From Auanema rhodensis (Eukaryota > Nematoda > Chromadorea > Rhabditida > Rhabditidae): a stretch of DNA of 64,000 nucleotides. The notes under the pieces were generated by a model. The model saw only the letters and a list, made by a program, of their open reading frames with translations, searched no databases and had not been told where the DNA came from. Positions within the stretch are counted from its first letter, which is position 1; each line of letters opens with the position of its first letter. Both the position numbers and the translations under genes were made by a program. The stretch is from NCBI GenBank assembly GCA_964057225.1, contig OZ059894.1:3720001-3784000 (forward strand), in the 5' to 3' direction. This document shows positions 10,529 to 23,164 of the stretch, piece after piece.

Positions 10529-12985
10529 ATTTTTTCGTTGAATAACAATGTCCATCGTCTTTGCCTTGAAAAAAGGAATCTAAAAACTTCTACTTTTTGC
10601 TAAATTATTTTGAAATTTTTCGAAAAAATTTTTGTCAAAATGTTTTTGGAAGCAATGTTGAGTGTACATGGAAACTCAACATACACTAATGCATCATTTT
10701 TCAAACGATCATAACTAATTTTTGTATTAAGCGTTTCTCAATGTAGTATAGTGCATTCGATGCGGATTTTTAAGCTGCATCGATCTGTGTTATCAGATTT
10801 GCGCTAGCTTAAAAATGCACCGAGATATCAACTGATATATGTTCACACTTATATCCTCGATTTTCACCCTGAAGAATTAATTTTTTCGTTGAATAACAAT
10901 GTCCATCGTCTTTGCCTTGAAAAAAGGAATCTAAAAACATCTACTTTTTGCTAAATTATTTTGAAATTTTTCGAAAAAATTTTTGTCAAAATGTTTTTGG
11001 AAGCAATGTTGAGTGTACATGGAAACTCAACATACACTAATGCATCATTTTTCAAACGATCATAACTAATTTTTGTATTAAGCTTTTCTCAATGTAGTAT
11101 AGTGCATTCGATGCGGATTTTTAAGCTGCATCGATCTGTGTTATCAGATTTGCGCTAGCTTAAAAATGCACCGAGATATCAACTGATATAAGTTCACACT
11201 TATATCCTCGATTTTCACCCTGAAAAATTAATTTTTTTGTTGAAAAACATCGTCCATCGTCTTTGCCTTGAAAAAAGGAATCTAAAAACATCTACTTTTC
11301 GCTAAATTATTTTGAAATTTTTCGAAAAAATTTTTGTCAAAATGTTTTTGGAAGCAATGTTGAGTGTACATGGAAACTCAACATACACTAATGCATCATT
11401 TTTCAAACGATCATAACTAATTTTTGTATTAAGCGTTTCTCAATGTAGTATAGTGCATTCGATGCGGATTTTTAAGCTGCGTCGGTCTGTGTTATCAGAT
11501 TTGCGCTAGCTTAAAAATGCACCGAGATATCAACTGATATAAGTTCACACTTATATCCTCGATTTTGACCCTGAAGAATTAATTTTTTCGTTGAATAACA
11601 TCGTCCATCGTCTTTGCCTTGAAAAAAGGAATCTAAAAACATCTACTTTTTGCTAAATTATTTTGAAATTTTTCGAAAAAATTTTTGTCAAAATGTTTTT
11701 GGAAGCAATGTTGATTGTACATGGAAACTCAACATACACTAATGCATCATTTTTCAAACGATCATAACTAATTTTTGTATTAAGCGTTTCTCAATGTAGT
11801 ATAGTGCATTCGATGCGGATTTTTAAGCTGCGTCGGTCTGTGTTATCAGATTTGCGCTAGCTTAAAAATGCACCGAGATATCAACTGATATAAGTTCACA
11901 CTTATATCCTCGATTTTCACCCTGAAGAATTAATTTTTTCGTTGAATAACAATGTCCATCGTCTTTGCCTTGAAAAAAGGAATCTAAAAACTTCTACTTT
12001 TTGCTAAATTATTTTGAAATTTTTCGAAAAAATTTTTGTCAAAATGTTTTTGGAAGCAATGTTGAGTGTACATGGAAACTCAACATACACTAATGCATCA
12101 TTTTTCAAACGATCATAACTAATTTTTGTATTAAGCGTTTCTCAATGTAGTATAGTGCATTCGATGCGGATTTTTAAGCTGCATCGATCTGTGTTATCAG
12201 ATTTGCGCTAGCTTAAAAATGCACCGAGATATCAACTGATATATGTTCACACTTATATCCTCGATTTTCACCCTGAAGAATTAATTTTTTCGTTGAATAA
12301 CAATGTCCATCGTCTTTGCCTTGAAAAAAGGAATCTAAAAACATCTACTTTTTGCTAAATTATTTTGAAATTTTTCGAAAAAATTTTTGTCAAAATGTTT
12401 TTGGAAGCAATGTTGAGTGTACATGGAAACTCAACATACACTAATGCATCATTTTTCAAACGATCATAACTAATTTTTGTATTAAGCTTTTCTCAATGTA
12501 GTATAGTGCATTCGATGCGGATTTTTAAGCTGCATCGATCTGTGTTATCAGATTTGCGCTAGCTTAAAAATGCACCGAGATATCAACTGATATAAGTTCA
12601 CACTTATATCCTCGATTTTCACCCTGAAAAATTAATTTTTTTGTTGAAAAACATCGTCCATCGTCTTTGCCTTGAAAAAAGGAATCTAAAAACATCTACT
12701 TTTCGCTAAATTATTTTGAAATTTTTCGAAAAAATTTTTGTCAAAATGTTTTTGGAAGCAATGTTGAGTGTACATGGAAACTCAACATACACTAATGCAT
12801 CATTTTTCAAACGATCATAACTAATTTTTGTATTAAGCTTTTCTCAATGTAGTATAGTGCATTCGATGCGGATTTTTAAGCTGCATCGATCTGTGTTATC
12901 AGATTTGCGCTAGCTTAAAAATGCACCGAGATATCAACTGATATAAGTTCACACTTATATCCTCGATTTTCACCCTGAAAAATTA
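10178..12985 (+). repeat. 4-monomer HOR, two units, period 1,404 bp (copies 30-33 and 34-37)
   Basis: Copies 30, 31 and 32 match 34, 35 and 36. Both blocks then reach a copy with the rare gaaaaacatc (11,239 and 12,643, exactly 1,404 apart) and ttttcgct. That copy is intact in copy 37 (T205, catcgatc, A346) but in copy 33 it switches after its left third to A201, gtcggtct, G337. Copy 33 is therefore a chimera marking the duplication joint, at roughly 11,310-11,430. Confidence 0.85.
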
Positions 12986-15900
12986 ATTTTTTTGTTGAAT
13001 AACATCGTCCATCGTCTTTGCCTTGAAAAAAGGAATCTAAAAACATCTACTTTTTGCTAAATTATTTTGAAATTTTTCGAAAAAATTTTTGTCAAAATGT
13101 TTTTGGAAGCAATGTTGAGTGTACATGGAAACTCAACATACACTAATGCATCATTTTTCAAACGATCATAACTAATTTTTGTATTGAGCGTTTCTCAATG
13201 TAGTATAGTGCATTCGATGCGGATTTTTAAGCTGCGTCGATCTGTGTTATCAGATTTGCGCTAGCTTAAAAATGCACCGAGATATCAACTGATATATGTT
13301 CACACTTATATCCTCGATTTTCACCCTGAAGAATTAATTTTTTCGTTGAATAACAATGTCCATCGTCTTCGCCTTGAAAAAAGGAATCTAAAAACATCTA
13401 CTTTTTGCTAAATTATTTTGAAATTTTTCGAAAAAAATTTTGTCAAAATGTTTTTGGAAGCAATGTTGAGTGTACATGGAAACTCAACATACACTAATGC
13501 ATCATTTTTCAAACGATCATAACTAATTTTTGTATCGAGCGTTTCTCAATGTAGTATAGTGCATTCGATGCGGATTTTTAAGCTGCGTCGATCTGTGTTA
13601 TCAGATTTGCGCTAGCTTAAAAATGCACCGAGATATCAACTGATATAAGTTCACACTTATATCCTCGATTTTGACCCTGAAGAATTAATTTTTTCGTTGA
13701 ATAACATCGTCCATCGTTTTTGCCTTGAAAAAAGGAATCTAAAAACATCTACTTTTTGCTAAATTATTTTGAAATTTTTCGAACAAATTTTTGTCAAAAT
13801 GTTTTTGGAAGCAATGTTGATTGTACATGGAAACTCAACATACACTAATGCATCATTTTTCAAACGATCATAACTAATTTTTGTATTGAGCGTTTCTCAA
13901 TGTAGAATAGTGCATTCGATGCAGATTTTTAAGCTGCGTCGGTCTGTGTTATCAGATTTGCGCTAGCTTAAAAATGCACCGAGATATCAACTGATATATG
14001 TTCACACTTATATCCTCGATTTTCACCCTGAAGAATTAATTTTTTCGTTGAATAACAATGTCCATCGTCTTTGCCTTGAAAAAAGGAATCTAAAAACATC
14101 TACTTTTTGCTAAATTATTTTGAAATTTTTCGAAAAAATTTTTGTCAAAATGTTTTTGGAAGCAATGTTGAGTGTACATGGAAACTCAACATACACTAAT
14201 GCATCATTTTTCAAACGATCATAACTAATTTTTGTATTGAGCGTTTCTCAATGTAGAATAGTGCATTCGATGCGGATATTTAAGCTGCGTCGGTCTGTGT
14301 TATCAGATTTGCGCTAGCTTAAAAATGCACCGAGATATCAACTGATATATATTCACACTTATATCCTCGATTTTCACCCTGAAGAATTAATTTTTTCGTT
14401 GAATAACAATGTCCATCGTCTTTGCCTCGAAAAAAGGAATCTAAAAACATCTACTTTTTGCTAAATTATTTTGAAATTTTTCGAAAAAATTTTTGTCAAA
14501 ATGTTTTTGGAAGCAATGTTGAGTGTACATGGAAACTCAACATACACTAATGCATCATTTTTCAAACGATCATAACTAATTTTTGTATTAAGCGTTTCTC
14601 AATGTAGTATAGTGCATTCGATGCGGATTTTTAAGCTGCATCGATCTGTGTTATCAGATTTGCGCTAGCTTAAAAATGCACCGAGATATCAACTGATATA
14701 AGTTCACACTTATATCCTCGATTTTCACCCTGAAAAATTAATTTTTTTGTTGAATAACATCGTCCATCGTCTTTGCCTTGAAAAAAGGAATCTAAAAACA
14801 TCTACTTTTTGCTAAATTATTTTGAAATTTTTCGAAAAAATTTTTGTCAAAATGTTTTTGGAAGCAATGTTGAGTGTACATGGAAACTCAACATACACTA
14901 ATGCATCATTTTTCAAACGATCATAACTAATTTTTGTATTAAGCGTTTCTCAATGTAGTATAGTGCATTCGATGCGGATTTTTAAGCTGCATCGATCTGT
15001 GTTATCAGATTTGCGCTAGCTTAAAAATGCACCGAGATATCAACTGATATATGTTCACACTTATATCCTCGATTTTCACCCTGAAGAATTAATTTTTTCG
15101 TTGAATAACAATGTCCATCGTCTTTGCCTTGAAAAAAGGAATCTAAAAACATCTACTTTTTGCTAAATTATTTTGAAATTTTTCGAAAAAATTTTTGTCA
15201 AAATGTTTTTGGAAGCAATGTTGAGTGTACATGGAAACTCAACATACACTAATGCATCATTTTTCAAACGATCATAACTAATTTTTGTATTAAGCTTTTC
15301 TCAATGTAGTATAGTGCATTCGATGCGGATTTTTAAGCTGCATCGATCTGTGTTATCAGATTTGCGCTAGCTTAAAAATGCACCGAGATATCAACTGATA
15401 TAAGTTCACACTTATATCCTCGATTTTCACCCTGAAAAATTAATTTTTTTGTTGAAAAACATCGTCCATCGTCTTTGCCTTGAAAAAAGGAATCTAAAAA
15501 CATCTACTTTTCGCTAAATTATTTTGAAATTTTTCGAAAAAATTTTTGTCAAAATGTTTTTGGAAGCAATGTTGAGTGTACATGGAAACTCAACATACAC
15601 TAATGCATCATTTTTCAAACGATCATAACTAATTTTTGTATTAAGCGTTTCTCAATGTAGTATAGTGCATTCGATGCGGATTTTTAAGCTGCGTCGGTCT
15701 GTGTTATCAGATTTGCGCTAGCTTAAAAATGCACCGAGATATCAACTGATATAAGTTCACACTTATATCCTCGATTTTGACCCTGAAGAATTAATTTTTT
15801 CGTTGAATAACATCGTCCATCGTCTTTGCCTTGAAAAAAGGAATCTAAAAACATCTACTTTTTGCTAAATTATTTTGAAATTTTTCGAAAAAATTTTTGT

Positions 15901-18900
15901 CAAAATGTTTTTGGAAGCAATGTTGATTGTACATGGAAACTCAACATACACTAATGCATCATTTTTCAAACGATCATAACTAATTTTTGTATTAAGCGTT
16001 TCTCAATGTAGTATAGTGCATTCGATGCGGATTTTTAAGCTGCGTCGGTCTGTGTTATCAGATTTGCGCTAGCTTAAAAATGCACCGAGATATCAACTGA
16101 TATAAGTTCACACTTATATCCTCGATTTTCACCCTGAAGAATTAATTTTTTCGTTGAATAACAATGTCCATCGTCTTTGCCTTGAAAAAAGGAATCTAAA
16201 AACTTCTACTTTTTGCTAAATTATTTTGAAATTTTTCGAAAAAATTTTTGTCAAAATGTTTTTGGAAGCAATGTTGAGTGTACATGGAAACTCAACATAC
16301 ACTAATGCATCATTTTTCAAACGATCATAACTAATTTTTGTATTAAGCGTTTCTCAATGTAGTATAGTGCATTCGATGCGGATTTTTAAGCTGCATCGAT
16401 CTGTGTTATCAGATTTGCGCTAGCTTAAAAATGCACCGAGATATCAACTGATATATGTTCACACTTATATCCTCGATTTTCACCCTGAAGAATTAATTTT
16501 TTCGTTGAATAACAATGTCCATCGTCTTTGCCTTGAAAAAAGGAATCTAAAAACATCTACTTTTTGCTAAATTATTTTGAAATTTTTCGAAAAAATTTTT
16601 GTCAAAATGTTTTTGGAAGCAATGTTGAGTGTACATGGAAACTCAACATACACTAATGCATCATTTTTCAAACGATCATAACTAATTTTTGTATTAAGCT
16701 TTTCTCAATGTAGTATAGTGCATTCGATGCGGATTTTTAAGCTGCATCGATCTGTGTTATCAGATTTGCGCTAGCTTAAAAATGCACCGAGATATCAACT
16801 GATATAAGTTCACACTTATATCCTCGATTTTCACCCTGAAAAATTAATTTTTTTGTTGAAAAACATCGTCCATCGTCTTTGCCTTGAAAAAAGGAATCTA
16901 AAAACATCTACTTTTCGCTAAATTATTTTGAAATTTTTCGAAAAAATTTTTGTCAAAATGTTTTTGGAAGCAATGTTGAGTGTACATGGAAACTCAACAT
17001 ACACTAATGCATCATTTTTCAAACGATCATAACTAATTTTTGTATTAAGCTTTTCTCAATGTAGTATAGTGCATTCGATGCGGATTTTTAAGCTGCATCG
17101 ATCTGTGTTATCAGATTTGCGCTAGCTTAAAAATGCACCGAGATATCAACTGATATAAGTTCACACTTATATCCTCGATTTTCACCCTGAAAAATTAATT
17201 TTTTTGTTGAATAACATCGTCCATCGTCTTTGCCTTGAAAAAAGGAATCTAAAAACATCTACTTTTTGCTAAATTATTTTGAAATTTTTCGAAAAAATTT
17301 TTGTCAAAATGTTTTTGGAAGCAATGTTGAGTGTACATGGAAACTCAACATACACTAATGCATCATTTTTCAAACGATCATAACTAATTTTTGTATTGAG
17401 CGTTTCTCAATGTAGTATAGTGCATTCGATGCGGATTTTTAAGCTGCGTCGATCTGTGTTATCAGATTTGCGCTAGCTTAAAAATGCACCGAGATATCAA
17501 CTGATATATGTTCACACTTATATCCTCGATTTTCACCCTGAAGAATTAATTTTTTCGTTGAATAACAATGTCCATCGTCTTCGCCTTGAAAAAAGGAATC
17601 TAAAAACATCTACTTTTTGCTAAATTATTTTGAAATTTTTCGAAAAAAATTTTGTCAAAATGTTTTTGGAAGCAATGTTGAGTGTACATGGAAACTCAAC
17701 ATACACTAATGCATCATTTTTCAAACGATCATAACTAATTTTTGTATCGAGCGTTTCTCAATGTAGTATAGTGCATTCGATGCGGATTTTTAAGCTGCGT
17801 CGATCTGTGTTATCAGATTTGCGCTAGCTTAAAAATGCACCGAGATATCAACTGATATAAGTTCACACTTATATCCTCGATTTTGACCCTGAAGAATTAA
17901 TTTTTTCGTTGAATAACATCGTCCATCGTTTTTGCCTTGAAAAAAGGAATCTAAAAACATCTACTTTTTGCTAAATTATTTTGAAATTTTTCGAACAAAT
18001 TTTTGTCAAAATGTTTTTGGAAGCAATGTTGATTGTACATGGAAACTCAACATACACTAATGCATCATTTTTCAAACGATCATAACTAATTTTTGTATTG
18101 AGCGTTTCTCAATGTAGAATAGTGCATTCGATGCAGATTTTTAAGCTGCGTCGGTCTGTGTTATCAGATTTGCGCTAGCTTAAAAATGCACCGAGATATC
18201 AACTGATATATGTTCACACTTATATCCTCGATTTTCACCCTGAAGAATTAATTTTTTCGTTGAATAACAATGTCCATCGTCTTTGCCTTGAAAAAAGGAA
18301 TCTAAAAACATCTACTTTTTGCTAAATTATTTTGAAATTTTTCGAAAAAATTTTTGTCAAAATGTTTTTGGAAGCAATGTTGAGTGTACATGGAAACTCA
18401 ACATACACTAATGCATCATTTTTCAAACGATCATAACTAATTTTTGTATTGAGCGTTTCTCAATGTAGAATAGTGCATTCGATGCGGATATTTAAGCTGC
18501 GTCGGTCTGTGTTATCAGATTTGCGCTAGCTTAAAAATGCACCGAGATATCAACTGATATATATTCACACTTATATCCTCGATTTTCACCCTGAAGAATT
18601 AATTTTTTCGTTGAATAACAATGTCCATCGTCTTTGCCTCGAAAAAAGGAATCTAAAAACATCTACTTTTTGCTAAATTATTTTGAAATTTTTCGAAAAA
18701 ATTTTTGTCAAAATGTTTTTGGAAGCAATGTTGAGTGTACATGGAAACTCAACATACACTAATGCATCATTTTTCAAACGATCATAACTAATTTTTGTAT
18801 TAAGCGTTTCTCAATGTAGTATAGTGCATTCGATGCGGATTTTTAAGCTGCATCGATCTGTGTTATCAGATTTGCGCTAGCTTAAAAATGCACCGAGATA

Positions 18901-19152
18901 TCAACTGATATAAGTTCACACTTATATCCTCGATTTTCACCCTGAAAAATTAATTTTTTTGTTGAATAACATCGTCCATCGTCTTTGCCTTGAAAAAAGG
19001 AATCTAAAAACATCTACTTTTTGCTAAATTATTTTGAAATTTTTCGAAAAAATTTTTGTCAAAATGTTTTTGGAAGCAATGTTGAGTGTACATGGAAACT
19101 CAACATACACTAATGCATCATTTTTCAAACGATCATAACTAATTTTTGTATT
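10589..19152 (+). repeat. 12-monomer HOR, two units, period 4,212 bp
   Basis: Rare markers recur exactly 4,212 bases apart: gaaaaacatc (11,239/15,451 and 12,643/16,855), A7TTTT (13,429/17,641), gatgcagatt (near 13,921/18,133), ggatattt (near 14,271/18,483) and cctcgaaaa in copies 42 and 54. Copies 32-42 match copies 44-54 at every site I typed. The match begins just after T60 of copy 31 (10,588) and ends before base 201 of copy 55 (19,153). Copy 43 (14,741-15,091) is the chimera at the joint. The block contains the earlier 1,404-bp HOR, so the small duplication happened first. Confidence 0.92.
14741..15091 (+). repeat. Chimeric monomer at the 12-mer HOR joint (copy 43)
   Basis: Its left part (T8, aacatcg, A60, G134) matches copy 55, and its right part (A201, catcgatc, ATATG at 309-313) matches copy 31. 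The switch lies between bases 60 and 201 of the monomer, about 14,801-14,940. That interval spans the A/T tracts and dyads 1 and 2. Confidence 0.7.
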
Positions 19153-20356
19153 GAGCGTTTCTCAATGTAGTATAGTGCATTCGATGCGGATTTTTAAGCT
19201 GCGTCGATCTGTGTTATCAGATTTGCGCTAGCTTAAAAATGCACCGAGATATCAACTGATATAAGTTCACACTTATATCCTCGATTTTGACCCTGAAGAA
19301 TTAATTTTTTCGTTGAATAACATCGTCCATCGTCTTTGCCTTGAAAAAAGGAATCTAAAAACATCTACTTTTTGCTAAATTATTTTGAAATTTTTCGAAC
19401 AAATTTTTGTCAAAATGTTTTTGGAAGCAATGTTGATTGTACATGGAAACTCAACATACACTAATGCATCATTTTTCAAACGATCATAACTAATTTTTGT
19501 ATTGAGCGTTTCTCAATGTAGAATAGTGCATTCGATGCGGATTTTTAAGCTGCGTCGGTCTGTGTTATCAGATTTGCGCTAGCTTAAAAATGCACCGAGA
19601 TATCAACTGATATATATTCACACTTATATCCTCGATTTTCACCCTGAAGAATTAATTTTTTCGTTGAATAACAATGTCCATCGTCTTTGCCTTAAAAAAA
19701 GGAATCTAAAAACATCTACTTTTTGCTAAATTATTTTGAAATTTTTCGAAAAAATTTTTGTCAAAATGTTTTTGGAAGCAATGTTGATTGTACATGGAAA
19801 CTCAACATACACTAATGCATCATTTTTCAAACGATCATAACTAATTTTTGTATTAAGCGTTTCTCAATGTAGTATAGTGCATTCGATGCGGATTTTTAAG
19901 CTGCGTCGGTCTGTGTTATCAGATTTGCGCTAGCTTAAAAATGCACCGAGATATCAACTGATATAAGTTCACACTTATATCCTCGATTTTCACCCTGAAG
20001 AATTAATTTTTTCGTTGAATAACAATGTCCATCGTCTTTGCCTTGAAAAAAGGAATCTAAAAACTTCTACTTTTTGCTAAATTATTTTGAAATTTTTCGA
20101 AAAAATTTTTGTCAAAATGTTTTTGGAAGCAATGTTGAGTGTACATGGAAACTCAACATACACTAATGCATCATTTTTCAAACGATCATAACTAATTTTT
20201 GTATTAAGCGTTTCTCAATGTAGTATAGTGCATTCGATGCGGATTTTTAAGCTGCATCGATCTGTGTTATCAGATTTGCGCTAGCTTAAAAATGCACCGA
20301 GATATCAACTGATATAAGTTCACACTTATATCCTCGATTTTCACCCTGAAAAATTA

Positions 20357-21409
20357 ATTTTTTTGTTGAATAACATCGTCCATCGTCTTTGCCTTGAAAA
20401 AAGGAATCTAAAAACATCTACTTTTTGCTAAATTATTTTGAAATTTTTCGAAAAAATTTTTGTCAAAATGTTTTTGGAAGCAATGTTGAGTGTACATGGA
20501 AACTCAACATACACTAATGCATCATTTTTCAAACGATCATAACTAATTTTTGTATTGAGCGTTTCTCAATGTAGAATAGTGCATTCGATGCGGATTTTTA
20601 AGCTGCGTCGGTCTGTGTTATCAGATTTGCGCTAGCTTAAAAATGCACCGAGATATCAACTGATATATGTTCACACTTATATCCTCGATTTTGACCCTGA
20701 AGAATTAATTTTTTCGTTGAATAACAATGTCCATCGTCTTTGCCTTGAAAAAAGGAATCTAAAAACATCTACTTTTTGCTAAATTATTTTGAAATTTTTC
20801 GAAAAAATTTTTGTCAAAATGTTTTTGGAAGCAATGTTGATTGTACATGGAAACTCAACATACACTAATGCATCATTTTTCAAACGATCATAACTAATTT
20901 TTGTATTGAGCGTTTCTCAATGTAGAATAGTGCATTCGATGCGGATTTTTAAGCTGCGTCGGTCTGTGTTATCAGATTTGCGCTAGCTTAAAAATGCACC
21001 GAGATATCAACTGATATATGTTCACACTTATATCCTCGATTTTGACCCTGAAGAATTAATTTTTTCGTTGAATAACAATGTCCATCGTCTTTGCCTTGAA
21101 AAAAGGAATCTAAAAACATCTACTTTTTGCTAAATTATTTTGAAATTTTTCGAACAAATTTTTGTCAAAATGTTTTTGGAAGCAATGTTGATTGTACATG
21201 GAAACTCAACATACACTAATGCATCATTTTTCAAACGATCATAACTAATTTTTGTATTGAGCGTTTCTCAATGTAGAATAGTGCATTCGATGCGGATTTT
21301 TAAGCTGCGTCGGTCTGTGTTATCAGATTTGCGCTAGCTTAAAAATGCACCGAGATATCAACTGATATATGTTCACACTTATATCCTCGATTTTGACCCT
21401 GAAGAATTA
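20357..21409 (+). repeat. Run of three near-identical monomers (copies 59-61)
   Basis: Three consecutive copies end alike with G201, A219, gtcggt, ATATG and G337. Copies 60 and 61 differ by eye only at base 97 (A, then C). Copy 59 starts as a different type (T8, aacatcg, G134) and joins the pattern from about base 201. The pattern fits repeated one-monomer duplication. Confidence 0.65.
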
Positions 21410-22111
21410 ATTTTTTCGTTGAATAACAATGTCCATCGTCTTTGCCTTGAAAAAAGGAATCTAAAAACATCTACTTTTTGCTAAATTATTTTGAAATTTT
21501 TCGAAAAAATTTTTGTCAAAATGTTTTTGGAAGCAATGTTGAGTGTACATGGAAACTCAACATACACTAATGCATCATTTTTCAAACGATCATAACTAAT
21601 TTTTGTATTAAGCGTTTCTCAATCTAGTATAGTGCATTCGATGCGGATTTTTGAGCTGCGTCGGTCTGTGTTATCAGATTTGCGCTAGCTTAAAAATGCA
21701 CCGAGATATCAACTGATATATGTTCACACTTATATCCTCGATTTTCACCCTGAAGAATTAATTTTTTCGTTGAATAACAATGTCCATCGTCTTTGCCTTG
21801 AAAAAAGGAATCTAAAAACATCTACTTTTTGCTAAATTATTTTGAAATTTTTCGAAAAAATTTTTGTCAAAATGTTTTTGGAAGCAATGTTGAGTGTACA
21901 TGGAAACTCAACATACACTAATGCATCATTTTTCAAACGATCATAACTAATTTTTGTATTAAGCGTTTCTCAATGTAGTATAGTGCATTCGATGCGGATT
22001 TTTAAGCTGCATCGATCTGTGTTATCAGATTTGCGCTAGCTTAAAAATGCACCGAGATATCAACTGATATAAGTTCACACTTATATCCTCGATTTTCACC
22101 CTGAAGAATTA

Positions 22112-23164
22112 ATTTTTTCGTTGAATAACAATGTCCATCGTCTTCGCCTTGAAAAAAGGAATCTAAAAACATCTACTTTTTGCTAAATTATTTTGAAATT
22201 TTTCGAAAAAAATTTTGTCAAAATGTTTTTGGAAGCAATGTTGAGTGTACATGGAAACTCAACATACACTAATGCATCATTTTTCAAACGATCATAACTA
22301 ATTTTTGTATCGAGCGTTTCTCAATGTAGTATAGTGCATTCGATGCGGATTTTTAAGCTGCGTCGATCTGTGTTATCAGATTTGCGCTAGCTTAAAAATG
22401 CACCGAGATATCAACTGATATAAGTTCACACTTATATCCTCGATTTTGACCCTGAAGAATTAATTTTTTCGTTGAATAACATCGTCCATCGTCTTTGCCT
22501 TGAAAAAAGGAATCTAAAAACATCTACTTTTTGCTAAATTATTTTGAAATTTTTCGAACAAATTTTTGTCAAAATGTTTTTGGAAGCAATGTTGATTGTA
22601 CATGGAAACTCAACATACACTAATGCATCATTTTTCAAACGATCATAACTAATTTTTGTATTGAGCGTTTCTCAATGTAGAATAGTGCATTCGATGCGGA
22701 TTTTTAAGCTGCGTCGGTCTGTGTTATCAGATTTGCGCTAGCTTAAAAATGCACCGAGATATCAACTGATATATGTTCACACTTATATCCTCGATTTTCA
22801 CCCTGAAGAATTAATTTTTTCGTTGAATAACAATGTCCATCGTCTTTGCCTTGAAAAAAGGAATCTAAAAACATCTACTTTTTGCTAAATTATTTTGAAA
22901 TTTTTCGAAAAAATTTTTGTCAAAATGTTTTTGGAAGCAATGTTGAGTGTACATGGAAACTCAACATACACTAATGCATCATTTTTCAAACGATCATAAC
23001 TAATTTTTGTATTAAGCGTTTCTCAATGTAGTATAGTGCATTTGATGCGGATTTTTAAGCTGCATCGATCTGTGTTATCAGATTTGCGCTAGCTTAAAAA
23101 TGCACCGAGATATCAACTGATATAAGTTCACACTTATATCCTCGATTTTCACCCTGAAAAATTA
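22112..23164 (+). repeat. Partial third relative of the 12-mer HOR (copies 64-66)
   Basis: Copy 64 repeats the rare A7TTTT and gtatcgagc of copies 39 and 51, at 4,563 bases (13 monomers) from copy 51. Copy 65 resembles copies 40/52 but lacks their T31 and gatgcagatt. Copy 66 resembles 42/54 but has T230. This is an older or partly overwritten copy of the same ancestral segment. Confidence 0.7.
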
